A DNA stretch of 64,000 bases from Galbibacter sp038433465 (GCF_038433465.1 NZ_JAESVF010000005.1:62001-126000), one strand, 5' to 3'; numbered from the stretch's first letter, positions 14,592 to 23,641 are shown. The notes: a model not told the origin generated them from the letters alone. A program made the numbers and translations.

Positions 14592-15863
14592 TTGAAAGAA
14601 GATTTTTTACATTATATCTGGAAGTTTAAAAAGTTTTCTTCGGAAAATTTAAAAACCACCGATGGCGATACAGTAGAAATTATCTCGTTGGGAAACCACA
14701 ATACGAATGCGGGTCCCGATTTTTTAAATGCGCAAATTGTTATAGGCGGACAACATTGGGCAGGAAATGTAGAAATCCACGAAAAATCTTCACTTTGGTA
14801 TGCACACCATCACGAAAAAGACGTTGCTTACAACAATGTAATTCTTCACGTAGTTTGGGAGTTTGATGTAGCTATTTTTAATAGTCAGTCTGCCGTTATT
14901 CCTACTTTAGTGCTAAAAGATTTGGTGCACAAAGACACTTTAACAACGTATCGAAACCTAATATTTCAGCAACAAACATTTGTAAACTGCGAGCATCAAT
15001 TAAAAAGTGTTGATGAGTTTTTAAAAAAGCATTGGTTGGAACGTTTGTACGTAGAACGTTTACACGATAAGTCGCGAGCAATAACATCAATTTTAGAAAC
15101 TTTAAATTACGATTGGGAAGCGGTTTTGTACACTATGCTTTTAAAAAACTTCGGACTTAAAGTTAATGCAGAAGCCTTCTTACAACTGTCGCAGTTATTG
15201 CCCTTTGAGGTGGTTCGAAAAAATAAAACGTCTTTAGAAAGTTTGGAAGCTTTGTTTTTTGGTGTTAGTAATATGTTTCCTGAAACTTCGGTGGATGCGT
15301 ATGTGGTGAAATTGCAAAATGAGTTTCGCTATTTAAAACAGAAATACAAATTGAAAACGGCAAACATTCCGCCAGCGTATTTTAAGTTACGACCGCCAAA
15401 TTTCCCAACCATCCGTTTGTCGCAATTGGCTTCTTTGTATGGCAAAGAATCGAGTTTGTTTCAGCAGTTAATGGAAGTGTCTTCCGCAGAAAAATACTAC
15501 GAGATTTTTAATGTCTCAGCCTCCGAATATTGGAACAATCATTTTACGTTTGAGAAAACTTCGCCTTCCGTAAGCGTAAAAAAAATGAGTCGCCCGTTTA
15601 TCGATTTACTTATTATCAATACCATTTTACCTTTAAAGTTTTGCTATTTTAATGCCAGGGGGAAAGATGTTTCAGAAGAAATTATAAATGTGGTTTCGGA
15701 ACTAAAAAAGGAGCATAATAACATAGTTTCGAGTTTCGAAAAGTTTAATTTTAAAGCTGAAAACGCTCTAGACACGCAAGCGCAAATACAACTTTATACT
15801 CAATATTGTAGTTTAAATAAATGTTTGCAGTGTGAAATTGGTGTTAAATTAATTAACGGATAA
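14592..15863 (+). CDS. DUF2851 family protein
   Basis: 423 residues from a TTG start at 14592; no in-frame ATG precedes the conserved N-terminus MKEDFLHYIWKFKKFS. The segment GNHNTNAGPDFLNAQIVIGGQHWAGNVEIHEKSSLWYAHHH is typical of this Bacteroidetes family. A late Cys cluster (CSLNKCLQCEIG) could bind metal. The function is unknown; the N-terminal His-rich core has been speculated to be enzymatic. It is followed 15 bp later by a PspC gene. Confidence 0.88.
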   Translation: MKEDFLHYIWKFKKFSSENLKTTDGDTVEIISLGNHNTNAGPDFLNAQIVIGGQHWAGNVEIHEKSSLWYAHHHEKDVAYNNVILHVVWEFDVAIFNSQSAVIPTLVLKDLVHKDTLTTYRNLIFQQQTFVNCEHQLKSVDEFLKKHWLERLYVERLHDKSRAITSILETLNYDWEAVLYTMLLKNFGLKVNAEAFLQLSQLLPFEVVRKNKTSLESLEALFFGVSNMFPETSVDAYVVKLQNEFRYLKQKYKLKTANIPPAYFKLRPPNFPTIRLSQLASLYGKESSLFQQLMEVSSAEKYYEIFNVSASEYWNNHFTFEKTSPSVSVKKMSRPFIDLLIINTILPLKFCYFNARGKDVSEEIINVVSELKKEHNNIVSSFEKFNFKAENALDTQAQIQLYTQYCSLNKCLQCEIGVKLING

Positions 15864-15878
15864 TAGTATATTTGTGTA

Positions 15879-16106
15879 ATGAATGCAATGCAAAATTTAC
15901 GATATTATTTTGAGAAGCACGGCTATGCGGTTTCTTCGAGGCTTGCCGACAGACTTGGGATGAAAACCAAAAATGTACGCTTGTTTTTTATTTATGCATC
16001 TTTCTTTACGTTGGGTGTAGGTTTTTTTGTGTATTTAACCTTGGCATTTTGGTTAAAACTGAAAGATTTGGTGTACACAAAACGAACTTCAGTATTTGAT
16101 TTATAA
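15879..16106 (+). CDS. PspC-domain small membrane protein
   Basis: 75 residues: a short basic N-terminal part (LADRLGMKTKNVRLFFIYASF) followed by one or two hydrophobic segments (FFTLGVGFFVYLTLAFWLKL), the PspC/phage-shock pattern. Members take part in envelope stress sensing in some bacteria. Here it is 31 bp before the K+ channel gene and probably co-transcribed. Confidence 0.85.
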   Translation: MNAMQNLRYYFEKHGYAVSSRLADRLGMKTKNVRLFFIYASFFTLGVGFFVYLTLAFWLKLKDLVYTKRTSVFDL

Positions 16107-16137
16107 TTAGCTTTTCATTTAAAAGAACAACCTAAAA

Positions 16138-17163
16138 ATGTTTAAACTCTTTAAATCCAAATTTTATATAGCACTGGCACTGTTGCTATTTATATTTTTA
16201 TTTGGAATTATTGGGTACCGATTGCTTGGGAATTACAGTTGGGTGGAAGCCGCGTATATGACGGTGATTACTGTAACAACAGTTGGTTACAGTGAGGTAA
16301 GACCAACCGACGATCCTACAAAAATATTTACCATTGTACTGATAACTTCTAGTGTGTTTATTGTTGCCTATGCGATTTCTGTGGTTACAGAATATGTATT
16401 GTCTCGAAATGCACTTCAGCATATAAAATTTAGAAAAATGAAAAAACAAATTGACAATCTCAATAATCATATCATTATATGTGGATACGGAAGAAACGGA
16501 ATGCAGGCCGCAAAAAAGTTGAAAGCTTACAGAAAGCCTTTTGTGGTTATTGAGCAAGATGAAGAGATTGCAGAAAAGTATGGTGATGAAGCTCTTTTTG
16601 TAGTAGGGAATGCCAATGAAGATGAAACTTTACAGGCGGCAGGAATTGCAAAAGCACAATGTTTAATTTCGGCACTTCCTAACGATGCCGATAATTTGTT
16701 TGTGGTGCTTTCATCTAGACAGTTAAACAAAGAAATTGTAATTATTAGTAGAGCTTCACAAGAAACTTCATTAAAAAAGTTGAAATTGGCAGGTGCTAAT
16801 AAAACCATTATGCCCGATAAAATTGGAGGCGATCACATGGCGTCTTTGGTTGTGTTGCCAGATTTAATTGAGTTTATGGATCAACTTTCTATAGATGATG
16901 AAACTACCATAAATTTAGAAGAAGTTGCTGTAGACGACCTTCCAGACGGATATCTGCATAAAACATTAGTCGATTTGGATTTGCGTAGACAAACTGGTTG
17001 CACCGTAATTGGATATAAGCAGCCTAACGGAAAATATATTATTAATCCTGATGCAAGTGTGGAACTCGTGCCAAATTCGAAGCTGATGGTGCTTGGGCAA
17101 CCAACACAAATAAAAAAGCTAAACACGTTATTTCATATTGCAGAAAATACATTTAACGGGTAA
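16138..17163 (+). CDS. Two-TM potassium channel with RCK domain
   Basis: 341 residues. TM1 about 10-29, pore loop 36-52 with selectivity filter TVGYS (48-52; Ser where most channels have Gly, and Glu instead of Asp after it), TM2 about 62-84. An RCK-N Rossmann domain follows (IIICGYGRNGMQAAKKL, GYGRNG 116-121), then RCK-C. It is a Kch/MthK-type channel or regulator of K+ flux. The filter variant TVGYSE is the odd point. Confidence 0.93.
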   Translation: MFKLFKSKFYIALALLLFIFLFGIIGYRLLGNYSWVEAAYMTVITVTTVGYSEVRPTDDPTKIFTIVLITSSVFIVAYAISVVTEYVLSRNALQHIKFRKMKKQIDNLNNHIIICGYGRNGMQAAKKLKAYRKPFVVIEQDEEIAEKYGDEALFVVGNANEDETLQAAGIAKAQCLISALPNDADNLFVVLSSRQLNKEIVIISRASQETSLKKLKLAGANKTIMPDKIGGDHMASLVVLPDLIEFMDQLSIDDETTINLEEVAVDDLPDGYLHKTLVDLDLRRQTGCTVIGYKQPNGKYIINPDASVELVPNSKLMVLGQPTQIKKLNTLFHIAENTFNG

Positions 17164-17250
17164 AATTTGAAAAAACGCCTTTTTTTTAAGATATTGCCCC
17201 ATTAGTTTTTAAGAATTCATAATTTAAATATAACCTAAACTTAATTCTTT

Positions 17251-19332
17251 ATGAGAAAACAATTTCTCTCGTTATTTTTTATGCTGTTTTCAATTGCCTT
17301 ATTTGCGCAAGAGCTTACAGTGAAAGAAAATTTAATTAACCCCTCAAACAAAATAAACGACGGAAAAATTTCGTTGGATGTAACAGGTGGAACGCCTCCA
17401 TATATGTATAAGTGGAGTAACCAAAGTACATCATTAAAATCTAATACCTCTGAAAATTTAACCGAAGGTGTAGATTATACGGTAACAGTTACAGATGCCT
17501 CGGGAAATTCGGTAACACATACGTATAATATCAAGGCCGAATCGATTACAGAAATATTTAACGGAACCATGACGCCAGCAGTGGCAGCATTAGGTTCCGT
17601 TTTATTTTGGGACCCATTTGCAGCAACAGGAATTTACGATCCTGTGGTGTATGCAGACGTAAAATTAATTCCTGTACCAGGATGGTCTGCAGGAGTTGAT
17701 GATAAATTTACACTGCAACAATGGCTAAAACCAGAAGGAGCACATGTAAATAAAGGTGATAAAATTGCTGTAATTTCTAAAGCTTCAGGTGGAACAGTAG
17801 ATGCTTTTGCGCAAGCAAATGGAGAGCTTAAGTATTTGGTGAAAGAAGGTGGAGTTATTTACAATTCTGAAAATAAAAAACACATTATTGAGCAAGGAGC
17901 TCAGTTTTTGGCAGAAGTAAAATACGATGAGCCAATTCCGTTAACACATCCAAATGGAGATCCTCAAACAAAAAACATCCCTTTTATTGTAATTTGGTTA
18001 GTTCTTGGAGCTACTTTCTTTACGTTGAGAATGGGCTTCATCAACATCAGAGGATTCAGACATTCATTAGAATTGGCTAAAGGAAAATACGACGATCCTG
18101 ATGCTCCAGGGCAAGTAACACACTTCCAAGCGTTGGCAACTGCAGTTTCTGGAACTGTTGGTTTAGGAAATATTGCAGGGGTAGCTGTAGCGGTATCGTT
18201 AGGTGGTGCTGGAGCTACAATGTGGATGATTTTAGCTGGACTTCTAGGGATGTCATCAAAATTTGTAGAGTGTACACTTGGTGTAAAATATAGAAATATC
18301 CTTCCAGATGGACGTGTTTTTGGTGGGCCGATGAACTATTTGAGATACGGTCTTGAAAAAAGAAACATGAAAGGACTAGGGAAAGTACTTGCTGTGTTTT
18401 TTGCAATCTTGGCAGTTGGAGCTTCTTTTGGAGGTGGAAACATGTTCCAAGCAAACCAATCGTTTGAGCAATTGGCAGGTCAGTTTCCTGTGCTTGCCGG
18501 ACACGGATTTTGGTTTGGAGTTGTAACAGCTTTATTAGTTGGAGCAGTTATCTTAGGTGGTATTAGTAGTATCGCAAAAGTAACCGAAAAAATTGTGCCT
18601 TTTATGGCTGGTATTTATGTGTTAGCAGCACTTGTTGTTATCATTGTAAATATTCAAAACATAGGGCCTGCATTTTCTGCAATTTACGAAGGAGCTTTTA
18701 GTCCAAGCGCACTAAAAGGTGGTGTAATTGGAGTATTGATTGTAGGTTTCCAAAGAGCAGCTTTCTCAAACGAAGCCGGTGTTGGTTCGGCAGCGATAGC
18801 GCATAGTGCGGCAAAAACAAATCACCCACCATCTGAAGGGTTTGTAGCTTTATTAGAGCCATTTATCGATACTGTAGTAGTTTGTACGCTTACTGCATTG
18901 GTATTAATTTTTACTGGTATGCACGAAAGAGAAGGTATCGCTGGAGCACAATTAACTTCAGATGCTTTTGGTAGCGTTATTAGTTGGTTCCCATACGTAT
19001 TAGCGGCGGCAGTATTCTTGTTTGCATTTTCAACAATGATTTCTTGGTCGTACTACGGAATGAGAGCATGGACTTTCTTATTCGGAAAAAGTAGAAGAAC
19101 AGAAATTGTTTACAAAATATTCTTCATGGTATTTGTTGTAATCGGTGCATCTGTAAGTTTAGGTGCTGTACTAGACTTCTCCGATATGATGATTCTTGCC
19201 ATGTCGTTCCCTAACATTATCGGGTTATATATAATGAGTGGAGAAGTACGCGAAGACCTTCGAGAGTACTTTAGAAAATTAAAAGCTGGCGAATTGTTTA
19301 AAAAACAAAGAGAAGCTAAAGAAACTGCTTAA
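17251..19332 (+). CDS. Alanine/glycine:cation symporter (AGCS) with SprB-like and biotinyl/lipoyl-like N-terminal domains
   Basis: 693 residues, about 250 more than an ordinary AGCS carrier. A signal peptide ends near FAQ (20). Residues about 40-95 are a SprB-type repeat (TGGTPPYMYKWSNQS, YTVTVTDASGN) normally seen in gliding adhesins. Residues about 140-225 look like a biotinyl/lipoyl-type beta domain (LKPEGAHVNKGDKIAVISKASGGTVDAF) with no MKM lysine motif. The symporter proper starts near 243 and shows the GLGNIAGVAVAVSLGGAGA motif and NEAGVGSA. It should import alanine or glycine with Na+. Confidence 0.92.
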   Translation: MRKQFLSLFFMLFSIALFAQELTVKENLINPSNKINDGKISLDVTGGTPPYMYKWSNQSTSLKSNTSENLTEGVDYTVTVTDASGNSVTHTYNIKAESITEIFNGTMTPAVAALGSVLFWDPFAATGIYDPVVYADVKLIPVPGWSAGVDDKFTLQQWLKPEGAHVNKGDKIAVISKASGGTVDAFAQANGELKYLVKEGGVIYNSENKKHIIEQGAQFLAEVKYDEPIPLTHPNGDPQTKNIPFIVIWLVLGATFFTLRMGFINIRGFRHSLELAKGKYDDPDAPGQVTHFQALATAVSGTVGLGNIAGVAVAVSLGGAGATMWMILAGLLGMSSKFVECTLGVKYRNILPDGRVFGGPMNYLRYGLEKRNMKGLGKVLAVFFAILAVGASFGGGNMFQANQSFEQLAGQFPVLAGHGFWFGVVTALLVGAVILGGISSIAKVTEKIVPFMAGIYVLAALVVIIVNIQNIGPAFSAIYEGAFSPSALKGGVIGVLIVGFQRAAFSNEAGVGSAAIAHSAAKTNHPPSEGFVALLEPFIDTVVVCTLTALVLIFTGMHEREGIAGAQLTSDAFGSVISWFPYVLAAAVFLFAFSTMISWSYYGMRAWTFLFGKSRRTEIVYKIFFMVFVVIGASVSLGAVLDFSDMMILAMSFPNIIGLYIMSGEVREDLREYFRKLKAGELFKKQREAKETA

Positions 19333-19343
19333 AAAATAGAATT

Positions 19344-20192
19344 ATGAATAGAGTATCCCACTTCCGGTTTTATAAGAGCCAACGGAGTGGGATATTTTTT
19401 TTGGTACTTATTGTTGTAATTTTTCAATGTGTGCAACTTGGGCGCGATATTTTTTCTTTTACTGCGGAAGTAACTCCTTTGAACGTATTAGCTTCAGCTG
19501 AAAATGAATTTCCGTATAAACAGTTTCCTTTCAATCCTAATTATATTTCCGATTTTAAAGGATACACTTTAGGGCTTTCCGTAGAAGAAATTGAAGCCAT
19601 CCAAAAGTATCGAGCTGCCGGAAACTACATAAATTCCACAGCACAATTTCAAGAAATTAGCGGTGTTTCCGATACGTTGCTAAATACAATTCAACCTTAT
19701 TTTTTATTTCCTGAGAAGAAATCTTTTCCGAAGAAAAAAGCAAAAGCAGTAATTTCAATTAAAAAGCAAGACATTAATACCGCTACTGTATCAGACCTTA
19801 AAAAGGTGAGAGGTGTGGGAGAAGTATTGGCCAATCGTTTGGTGAAATACCGAAGCTATTTGGGCGGATTTTATTTTCAAGACCAAATAGCAGAAACCTA
19901 TGGAATACCTCCCGAATCAGTTTCGGAAGTTTTAAAATATTTCGAAATTCAAAAATTACCCACATTTAAAAAACGCGATGTAAATACGTGCACGCTGAAA
20001 GAATTGAGTAAAATACCATACATAGACTGGAATCTGGCGAAAAAAATTGTATCTTATAGAACCAACCATTTAAAAATAAGCGACCTACCTGAATTAACAA
20101 AAATAGAGGGTTTTCCTACGGACAAATTAAATAGAATTGAATTATATTTGACGGCGGAACCAACAGTCTCAGAGCATACTTCTGAGCCTTAA
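19344..20192 (+). CDS. Membrane-anchored helix-hairpin-helix protein (ComEA-like)
   Basis: 282 residues with one N-terminal membrane segment (IFFLVLIVVIFQCVQL) and three helix-hairpin-helix units: about 75-110, 145-200 (DINTATVSDLKKVRGVGEVLANRLVKYR) and 210-270 (DVNTCTLKELSKIPYIDWNLAKKIVSYR). This is the DNA-binding architecture of ComEA, so a role in DNA uptake at the envelope is possible. It starts 12 bp after the symporter gene. Confidence 0.85.
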   Translation: MNRVSHFRFYKSQRSGIFFLVLIVVIFQCVQLGRDIFSFTAEVTPLNVLASAENEFPYKQFPFNPNYISDFKGYTLGLSVEEIEAIQKYRAAGNYINSTAQFQEISGVSDTLLNTIQPYFLFPEKKSFPKKKAKAVISIKKQDINTATVSDLKKVRGVGEVLANRLVKYRSYLGGFYFQDQIAETYGIPPESVSEVLKYFEIQKLPTFKKRDVNTCTLKELSKIPYIDWNLAKKIVSYRTNHLKISDLPELTKIEGFPTDKLNRIELYLTAEPTVSEHTSEP

Positions 20193-20268
20193 AACAAACT
20201 TCGACATTGGTCGATTAAACTTCTCCGTAACATATTTAGAACGAATGGAATTGGATACAGCGGCACAC

Positions 20269-21408
20269 ATGAATTTTGATTATTCTGAAACACAACAATT
20301 AGTTGCAAATTCGGCTAGAGAATTTGCCGAACAATATATTAGACCTCATGTTATGGAATGGGATGAGGCGCAAACTTTTCCGGTGGAAGCATTTAAAAAA
20401 GCTGGAGAGTTAGGTTTTATGGGGATTTTAGTTCCAGAAACCTATGGAGGTTCTGGGTTGGGATATCATGAGTATATCGCTATTTTAGATGAGATTTCTA
20501 AAGTAGACCCTTCTATCGGATTGTCGGTAGCGGCACACAATTCGTTATGTACAAACCATATTTTGTCTTTCGGAAATGAAGAGCAAAAGAAAAAGTGGTT
20601 GCCAAAATTGGCTACAGGCGAATGGATTGGAGCATGGGGATTAACCGAACACAACACGGGGTCGGATGCAGGTGGAATGAGTACTACAGCAGTTAAAGAT
20701 GGTGATGAGTGGGTAATTAATGGAGCAAAAAACTTTATCACACACGGAAAAAGTGGTAATGTAGCTGTTGTTATTGTTCGAACAGGAGAAAAGGGAGACT
20801 CACACGGAATGACTGCTTTTGTAGTAGAAAAAGGAACTCCAGGTTTTTCTAGCGGAAAAAAAGAGAATAAATTAGGAATGCGAGCGAGCGAAACTGCAGA
20901 GCTTGTTTTTTCTGATTGTAGAATTCCAGATGCAAACCGTTTAGGTGAAGTAGGGGAAGGCTTTATACAATCGATGAAAATATTGGATGGCGGACGTATT
21001 TCTATTGGTGCACTTTCGTTAGGAATTGCTCGTGGAGCATATGAAGCTGCATTAAAATATTCGAAAGAACGTGTGCAATTTGGAAAGCCTATTGCAGAGT
21101 TCCAAGGAATATCGTTTAAATTGGCAGACATGGCAACCGATATTGAAGCCTCAGAATTATTGTTACACAAAGCCGCTTTTGAGAAAAATGAAGGTCGTAA
21201 GATGACAAAAATTAGCGCTATGTGTAAAATGTTTGCTTCGGAAGCTTGTGTGCGAATTGCCAATGAAGCTGTGCAAATACACGGAGGTTACGGTTATACA
21301 AAAGATTTTCCGGTAGAGAAGTTCTATAGAGATGCTAAACTTTGTACTATTGGAGAAGGAACTACCGAAATCCAGAAGCTTGTGATTTCTAGGAACATAC
21401 TGAAGTAG
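20269..21408 (+). CDS. Acyl-CoA dehydrogenase
   Basis: About 379 residues from the ATG at 20269 (MNFDYSETQQLV, the normal family start); an ATG eight codons earlier (20245) is also possible. FAD/acyl-CoA signatures are GAWGLTEHNTGSDAGG, AKNFITHGKSGN, GGRISIGALSLGIARGAYE, and the C-terminal IHGGYGYTKDFPVEKFYRDAKLCTIGEGTTEIQ containing the usual catalytic Glu. Short-chain or butyryl-CoA type is likely, but the substrate is not certain. Confidence 0.95.
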   Translation: MNFDYSETQQLVANSAREFAEQYIRPHVMEWDEAQTFPVEAFKKAGELGFMGILVPETYGGSGLGYHEYIAILDEISKVDPSIGLSVAAHNSLCTNHILSFGNEEQKKKWLPKLATGEWIGAWGLTEHNTGSDAGGMSTTAVKDGDEWVINGAKNFITHGKSGNVAVVIVRTGEKGDSHGMTAFVVEKGTPGFSSGKKENKLGMRASETAELVFSDCRIPDANRLGEVGEGFIQSMKILDGGRISIGALSLGIARGAYEAALKYSKERVQFGKPIAEFQGISFKLADMATDIEASELLLHKAAFEKNEGRKMTKISAMCKMFASEACVRIANEAVQIHGGYGYTKDFPVEKFYRDAKLCTIGEGTTEIQKLVISRNILK

Positions 21409-21470
21409 TTTTGTTTTTTAGAAAAAAATAAAAAAAATAAATTTTTGTGTTTGGTATTTGAATTAATTTT

Positions 21471-21478
21471 TATCTTTG
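21471..21478 (+). promoter_or_regulatory. rpsU promoter -7 box
   Basis: TATCTTTG, 32 bp before the rpsU start, with TTTG upstream. It predicts a short leader that contains little besides the strong ribosome binding site. Confidence 0.6.
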
Positions 21479-21491
21479 CCGTCCGTAAAAG

Positions 21492-21500
21492 AAAGGAGGT
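21492..21500 (+). promoter_or_regulatory. Exceptionally strong Shine-Dalgarno of rpsU
   Basis: GAAAGGAGGTGGTGA context, matching the 16S 3' end over at least nine bases, 9 bp before the ATG. Almost no other gene in the window has such a site. Confidence 0.92.
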
Positions 21501-21509
21501 GGTGAACTT

Positions 21510-21704
21510 ATGTTAATTATACCGATAAAAGAAGGAGAAAATATAGACAGAGCGCTTAAGCGTTACAAGCGTAAATTTGATAGAACAGGTACAATGCGTC
21601 AGCTACGTAGTCGTCAACAATTTACAAAGCCTTCAGTTCAGAAAAGAGCGCAAATTCAAAAAGCAGCTTATATTCAAGGATTGAGAGATCAAGAGGAAAT
21701 ATAG
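21510..21704 (+). CDS. rpsU: 30S ribosomal protein bS21
   Basis: 64 basic residues: MLIIPIKEGENIDRALKRYKRKFDRTG and a helical Arg/Lys-rich tail. bS21 sits on the 30S platform near the 16S 3' end; in flavobacteria it is part of the protein pocket that hides the anti-Shine-Dalgarno. This makes the very strong SD before this gene meaningful as an autoregulatory device (known for the family; inferred here). Confidence 0.97.
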   Translation: MLIIPIKEGENIDRALKRYKRKFDRTGTMRQLRSRQQFTKPSVQKRAQIQKAAYIQGLRDQEEI

Positions 21705-21725
21705 TTTCTTCTTTTAGAATAAATT

Positions 21726-21761
21726 AAAAAAATCCCATTTCAGTAGAAGTGGGATTTTTTG
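21726..21761 (+). terminator. rpsU terminator
   Basis: AATCCCATTTC, AGTA, GAAGTGGGATT then TTTT: 11-bp stem with one T-G pair. It ends rpsU. Confidence 0.9.
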
Positions 21762-21813
21762 TTTTTAGTATTAGAATGTATTTTGCATTGGGTTGGGTTT
21801 ATGATTTTTGCTA

Positions 21814-21993
21814 ATTGACCTATTTAAAAAGTTTTGAAAATCAAGGAAGCGGCGATGGGTGAAAGATAAAAAGCTGTCCGAGCGTAGCGAGTTCTTTTTA
21901 TCTGTGGTGGATGGTTCCGTAGATTTTTTAAACTTTTTAAATCAGTCTTGACTTTTTTGTTTCGTTTTTGTGTCAAGACAAAAATGAAAGTAT
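21814..21993 (+). repeat. ~180-bp dispersed repeat, copy 2
   Basis: Same element and orientation as 2627-2807, with conserved GATAAAAAG...CTTTTTATC and TCTTGAC...GTCAAGA hairpins. The 516 bases between rpsU and the recombinase gene hold the terminator, this repeat and about 220 bp of AT-rich DNA in which I see nothing else. Confidence 0.85.
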
Positions 21994-22220
21994 CATTAGT
22001 TTAAAATCTAATCTAAGATGAGTATTACGTTTTAATATCGAGAGAAGAGAGTTTTAAAGTTTTTGTATCTTGAATTTAGGATGTTGTTTGTTTTAATATG
22101 GTATGTTTAGATTTTAGTTCTTTTGTGAAAAACATATTGATATTTGTTTGTTTAGTTTTTATACGCACTATTTTTCAGTATCTTCGATAGTATTTCAACA
22201 GTTGCTTCAATCATAAAAGT

Positions 22221-23114
22221 ATGCCATTTCAAAAATTTCTCGATTATCTTCAGTTAGAAAAGAACTATTCTAAGCATACGATTACTGCCTATAAAAATGA
22301 TCTTGAACGCTTTTTTGAATATTGTGTTGAGGAATTTCAGCAGGAAAATATAGCAGAAGTAAATTATTCGCAAATTCGATCATGGATAGTTTCGTTGGTC
22401 GATTCGGGTTTGGATAACAGAAGTGTAAACCGAAAAGTAGCTTCTTTAAAGGCGTATTATAAATTTTTATTGAAAGTACAGCAAATAGAAGTTAATCCGT
22501 TGGCAAAACACAAAGCATTAAAAACTTCAAAAAAAGTAGAAACACCTTTTTCTGAAAAAGAAATGTTTGCTGTTTTAAATGAATTGGAGTTTACAGATGA
22601 TTTTGAAGGCGTTCGGGATAAATTAATTATCGAGTTATTTTACGCTACAGGAATGCGTAGGATAGAGTTGGTTGAGTTGAAGCTTCAGAGTGTAGATTTT
22701 TCAAATAAAACCATCAAAGTATTAGGGAAGCGAAACAAGGAACGTATTGTGCCGTTAATGACTTCCGTAGAAAAATACCTTAAAGAATATTTAGCACTTC
22801 GAGAAGCGTATGTTAATGAGGCGTCAAAAGACTGTTTATTTCTTCTTAAAAACGGTCATAAAATCTACGAAAATCTTGTTTATAGAATAATAAATAAGTA
22901 CTTTAGTAGAGCGTCGACAAAGCTAAAAAAGAGTCCGCATATTCTAAGGCATACTTTTGCAACGCATTTGCTAAACAAAGGAGCTGATTTAAATGCGGTA
23001 AAAGAATTATTAGGGCACTCGAGTTTAGCGTCAACACAGGTGTATACGCATAATAGTATTGCGGAGTTAAAAAGGCAGTACAATGAGGCGCACCCTAGAA
23101 ATGAAAAAAACTAA
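22221..23114 (+). CDS. xerC: Tyrosine recombinase, XerC-like
   Basis: 297 residues, normal Xer length, with N-terminal SAM-like DNA-binding domain (about 1-90) and catalytic domain. Active residues visible are Arg146 (TGMRRIEL), Lys170 (KVLGKRNKE), His240 and Arg243 (HILRHTFATH), His266 (LGHSS) and Tyr275 (TQVYTH). It probably resolves chromosome dimers at dif with or without a partner. It is not linked to an integrated element here. Confidence 0.93.
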   Translation: MPFQKFLDYLQLEKNYSKHTITAYKNDLERFFEYCVEEFQQENIAEVNYSQIRSWIVSLVDSGLDNRSVNRKVASLKAYYKFLLKVQQIEVNPLAKHKALKTSKKVETPFSEKEMFAVLNELEFTDDFEGVRDKLIIELFYATGMRRIELVELKLQSVDFSNKTIKVLGKRNKERIVPLMTSVEKYLKEYLALREAYVNEASKDCLFLLKNGHKIYENLVYRIINKYFSRASTKLKKSPHILRHTFATHLLNKGADLNAVKELLGHSSLASTQVYTHNSIAELKRQYNEAHPRNEKN

Positions 23115-23179
23115 CTACGCGTAATTTAATTACACGAAAACTTTCTAAATAAGCTAACGTATGATGTAAAGCATATGTT

Positions 23180-23198
23180 GTTCGATGTACAATCGAAC
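23180..23198 (+). promoter_or_regulatory. Hairpin and mini-ORF in the hpf leader
   Basis: GTTCGAT, GTACA, ATCGAAC: perfect 7-bp stem. It lies inside a 13-codon ORF (23175-23216) reading MLFDVQSNPKGGP, which also contains the only AGGAGG near this gene (23204-23209, 41 bp before the hpf ATG). Confidence 0.4.
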
Positions 23199-23250
23199 CC
23201 AAAAGGAGGCCCGTAAAAGGGTTTGATGTTTAACCTTAAATTTAAAGGAA

Positions 23251-23553
23251 ATGGAAGTAAACACGCAATCTGTCAACTTCAATGTGGATCAAAAATTGTT
23301 AAATTTTATTCAGAAACGAATGGATAAATTAGACCATTATTACGATAAGGTCGTCCACTCAGACGTGTATTTAAAGGTGCAAAACACCAGTGTGAAAGAG
23401 AATAAAATAGCAGAGGTAAAGGTGCATGTGCCTGGAGATGAATATATAGTGAAAAAACAGTGTAAAACATTTGAAGAAGCAATAGATAGTGCTGCTAGTT
23501 CCTTGGAGCGATCTTTAAAGAAAAGAAAGCAAAAATTACGCACACATATTTAA
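23251..23553 (+). CDS. hpf: Short ribosome hibernation promoting factor (HPF/RaiA)
   Basis: 100 residues with the S30AE fold: NFNVDQKLLNFIQKRMDKLDHYYD, KVQNTSVKENKIAEVKVHVPG, and CKTFEEAIDSAASSLERSLKKRKQKL. It binds 30S subunits in slow growth, blocking mRNA and tRNA sites. It is the short form, lacking the C-terminal dimerisation domain of long HPF. Confidence 0.93.
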   Translation: MEVNTQSVNFNVDQKLLNFIQKRMDKLDHYYDKVVHSDVYLKVQNTSVKENKIAEVKVHVPGDEYIVKKQCKTFEEAIDSAASSLERSLKKRKQKLRTHI

Positions 23554-23574
23554 TTGAAAATTTTTTCAAATTTG

Positions 23575-23605
23575 TTTTGTAAAAAGAATAAATTGTATAC
23601 ATTTG
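23575..23605 (+). promoter_or_regulatory. Promoter of the tRNA-Thr(UGU) transcript
   Basis: TTTTG, 18 bases, TACATTTG (23598-23605), about 37 bp before the tRNA. A GTCCG...CGGGC hairpin followed by TTTTTT sits between promoter and tRNA. Confidence 0.6.
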
Positions 23606-23641
23606 CAGTCCGTTAGAAATAGCGGGCTTTTTTACTGAAAG

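Noticed and set aside
20466..21263. Long 265-codon open frame opposite the acyl-CoA dehydrogenase
   Set aside because: It lies wholly antisense to a strongly conserved gene and its translation has no recognisable fold; a codon-bias shadow.
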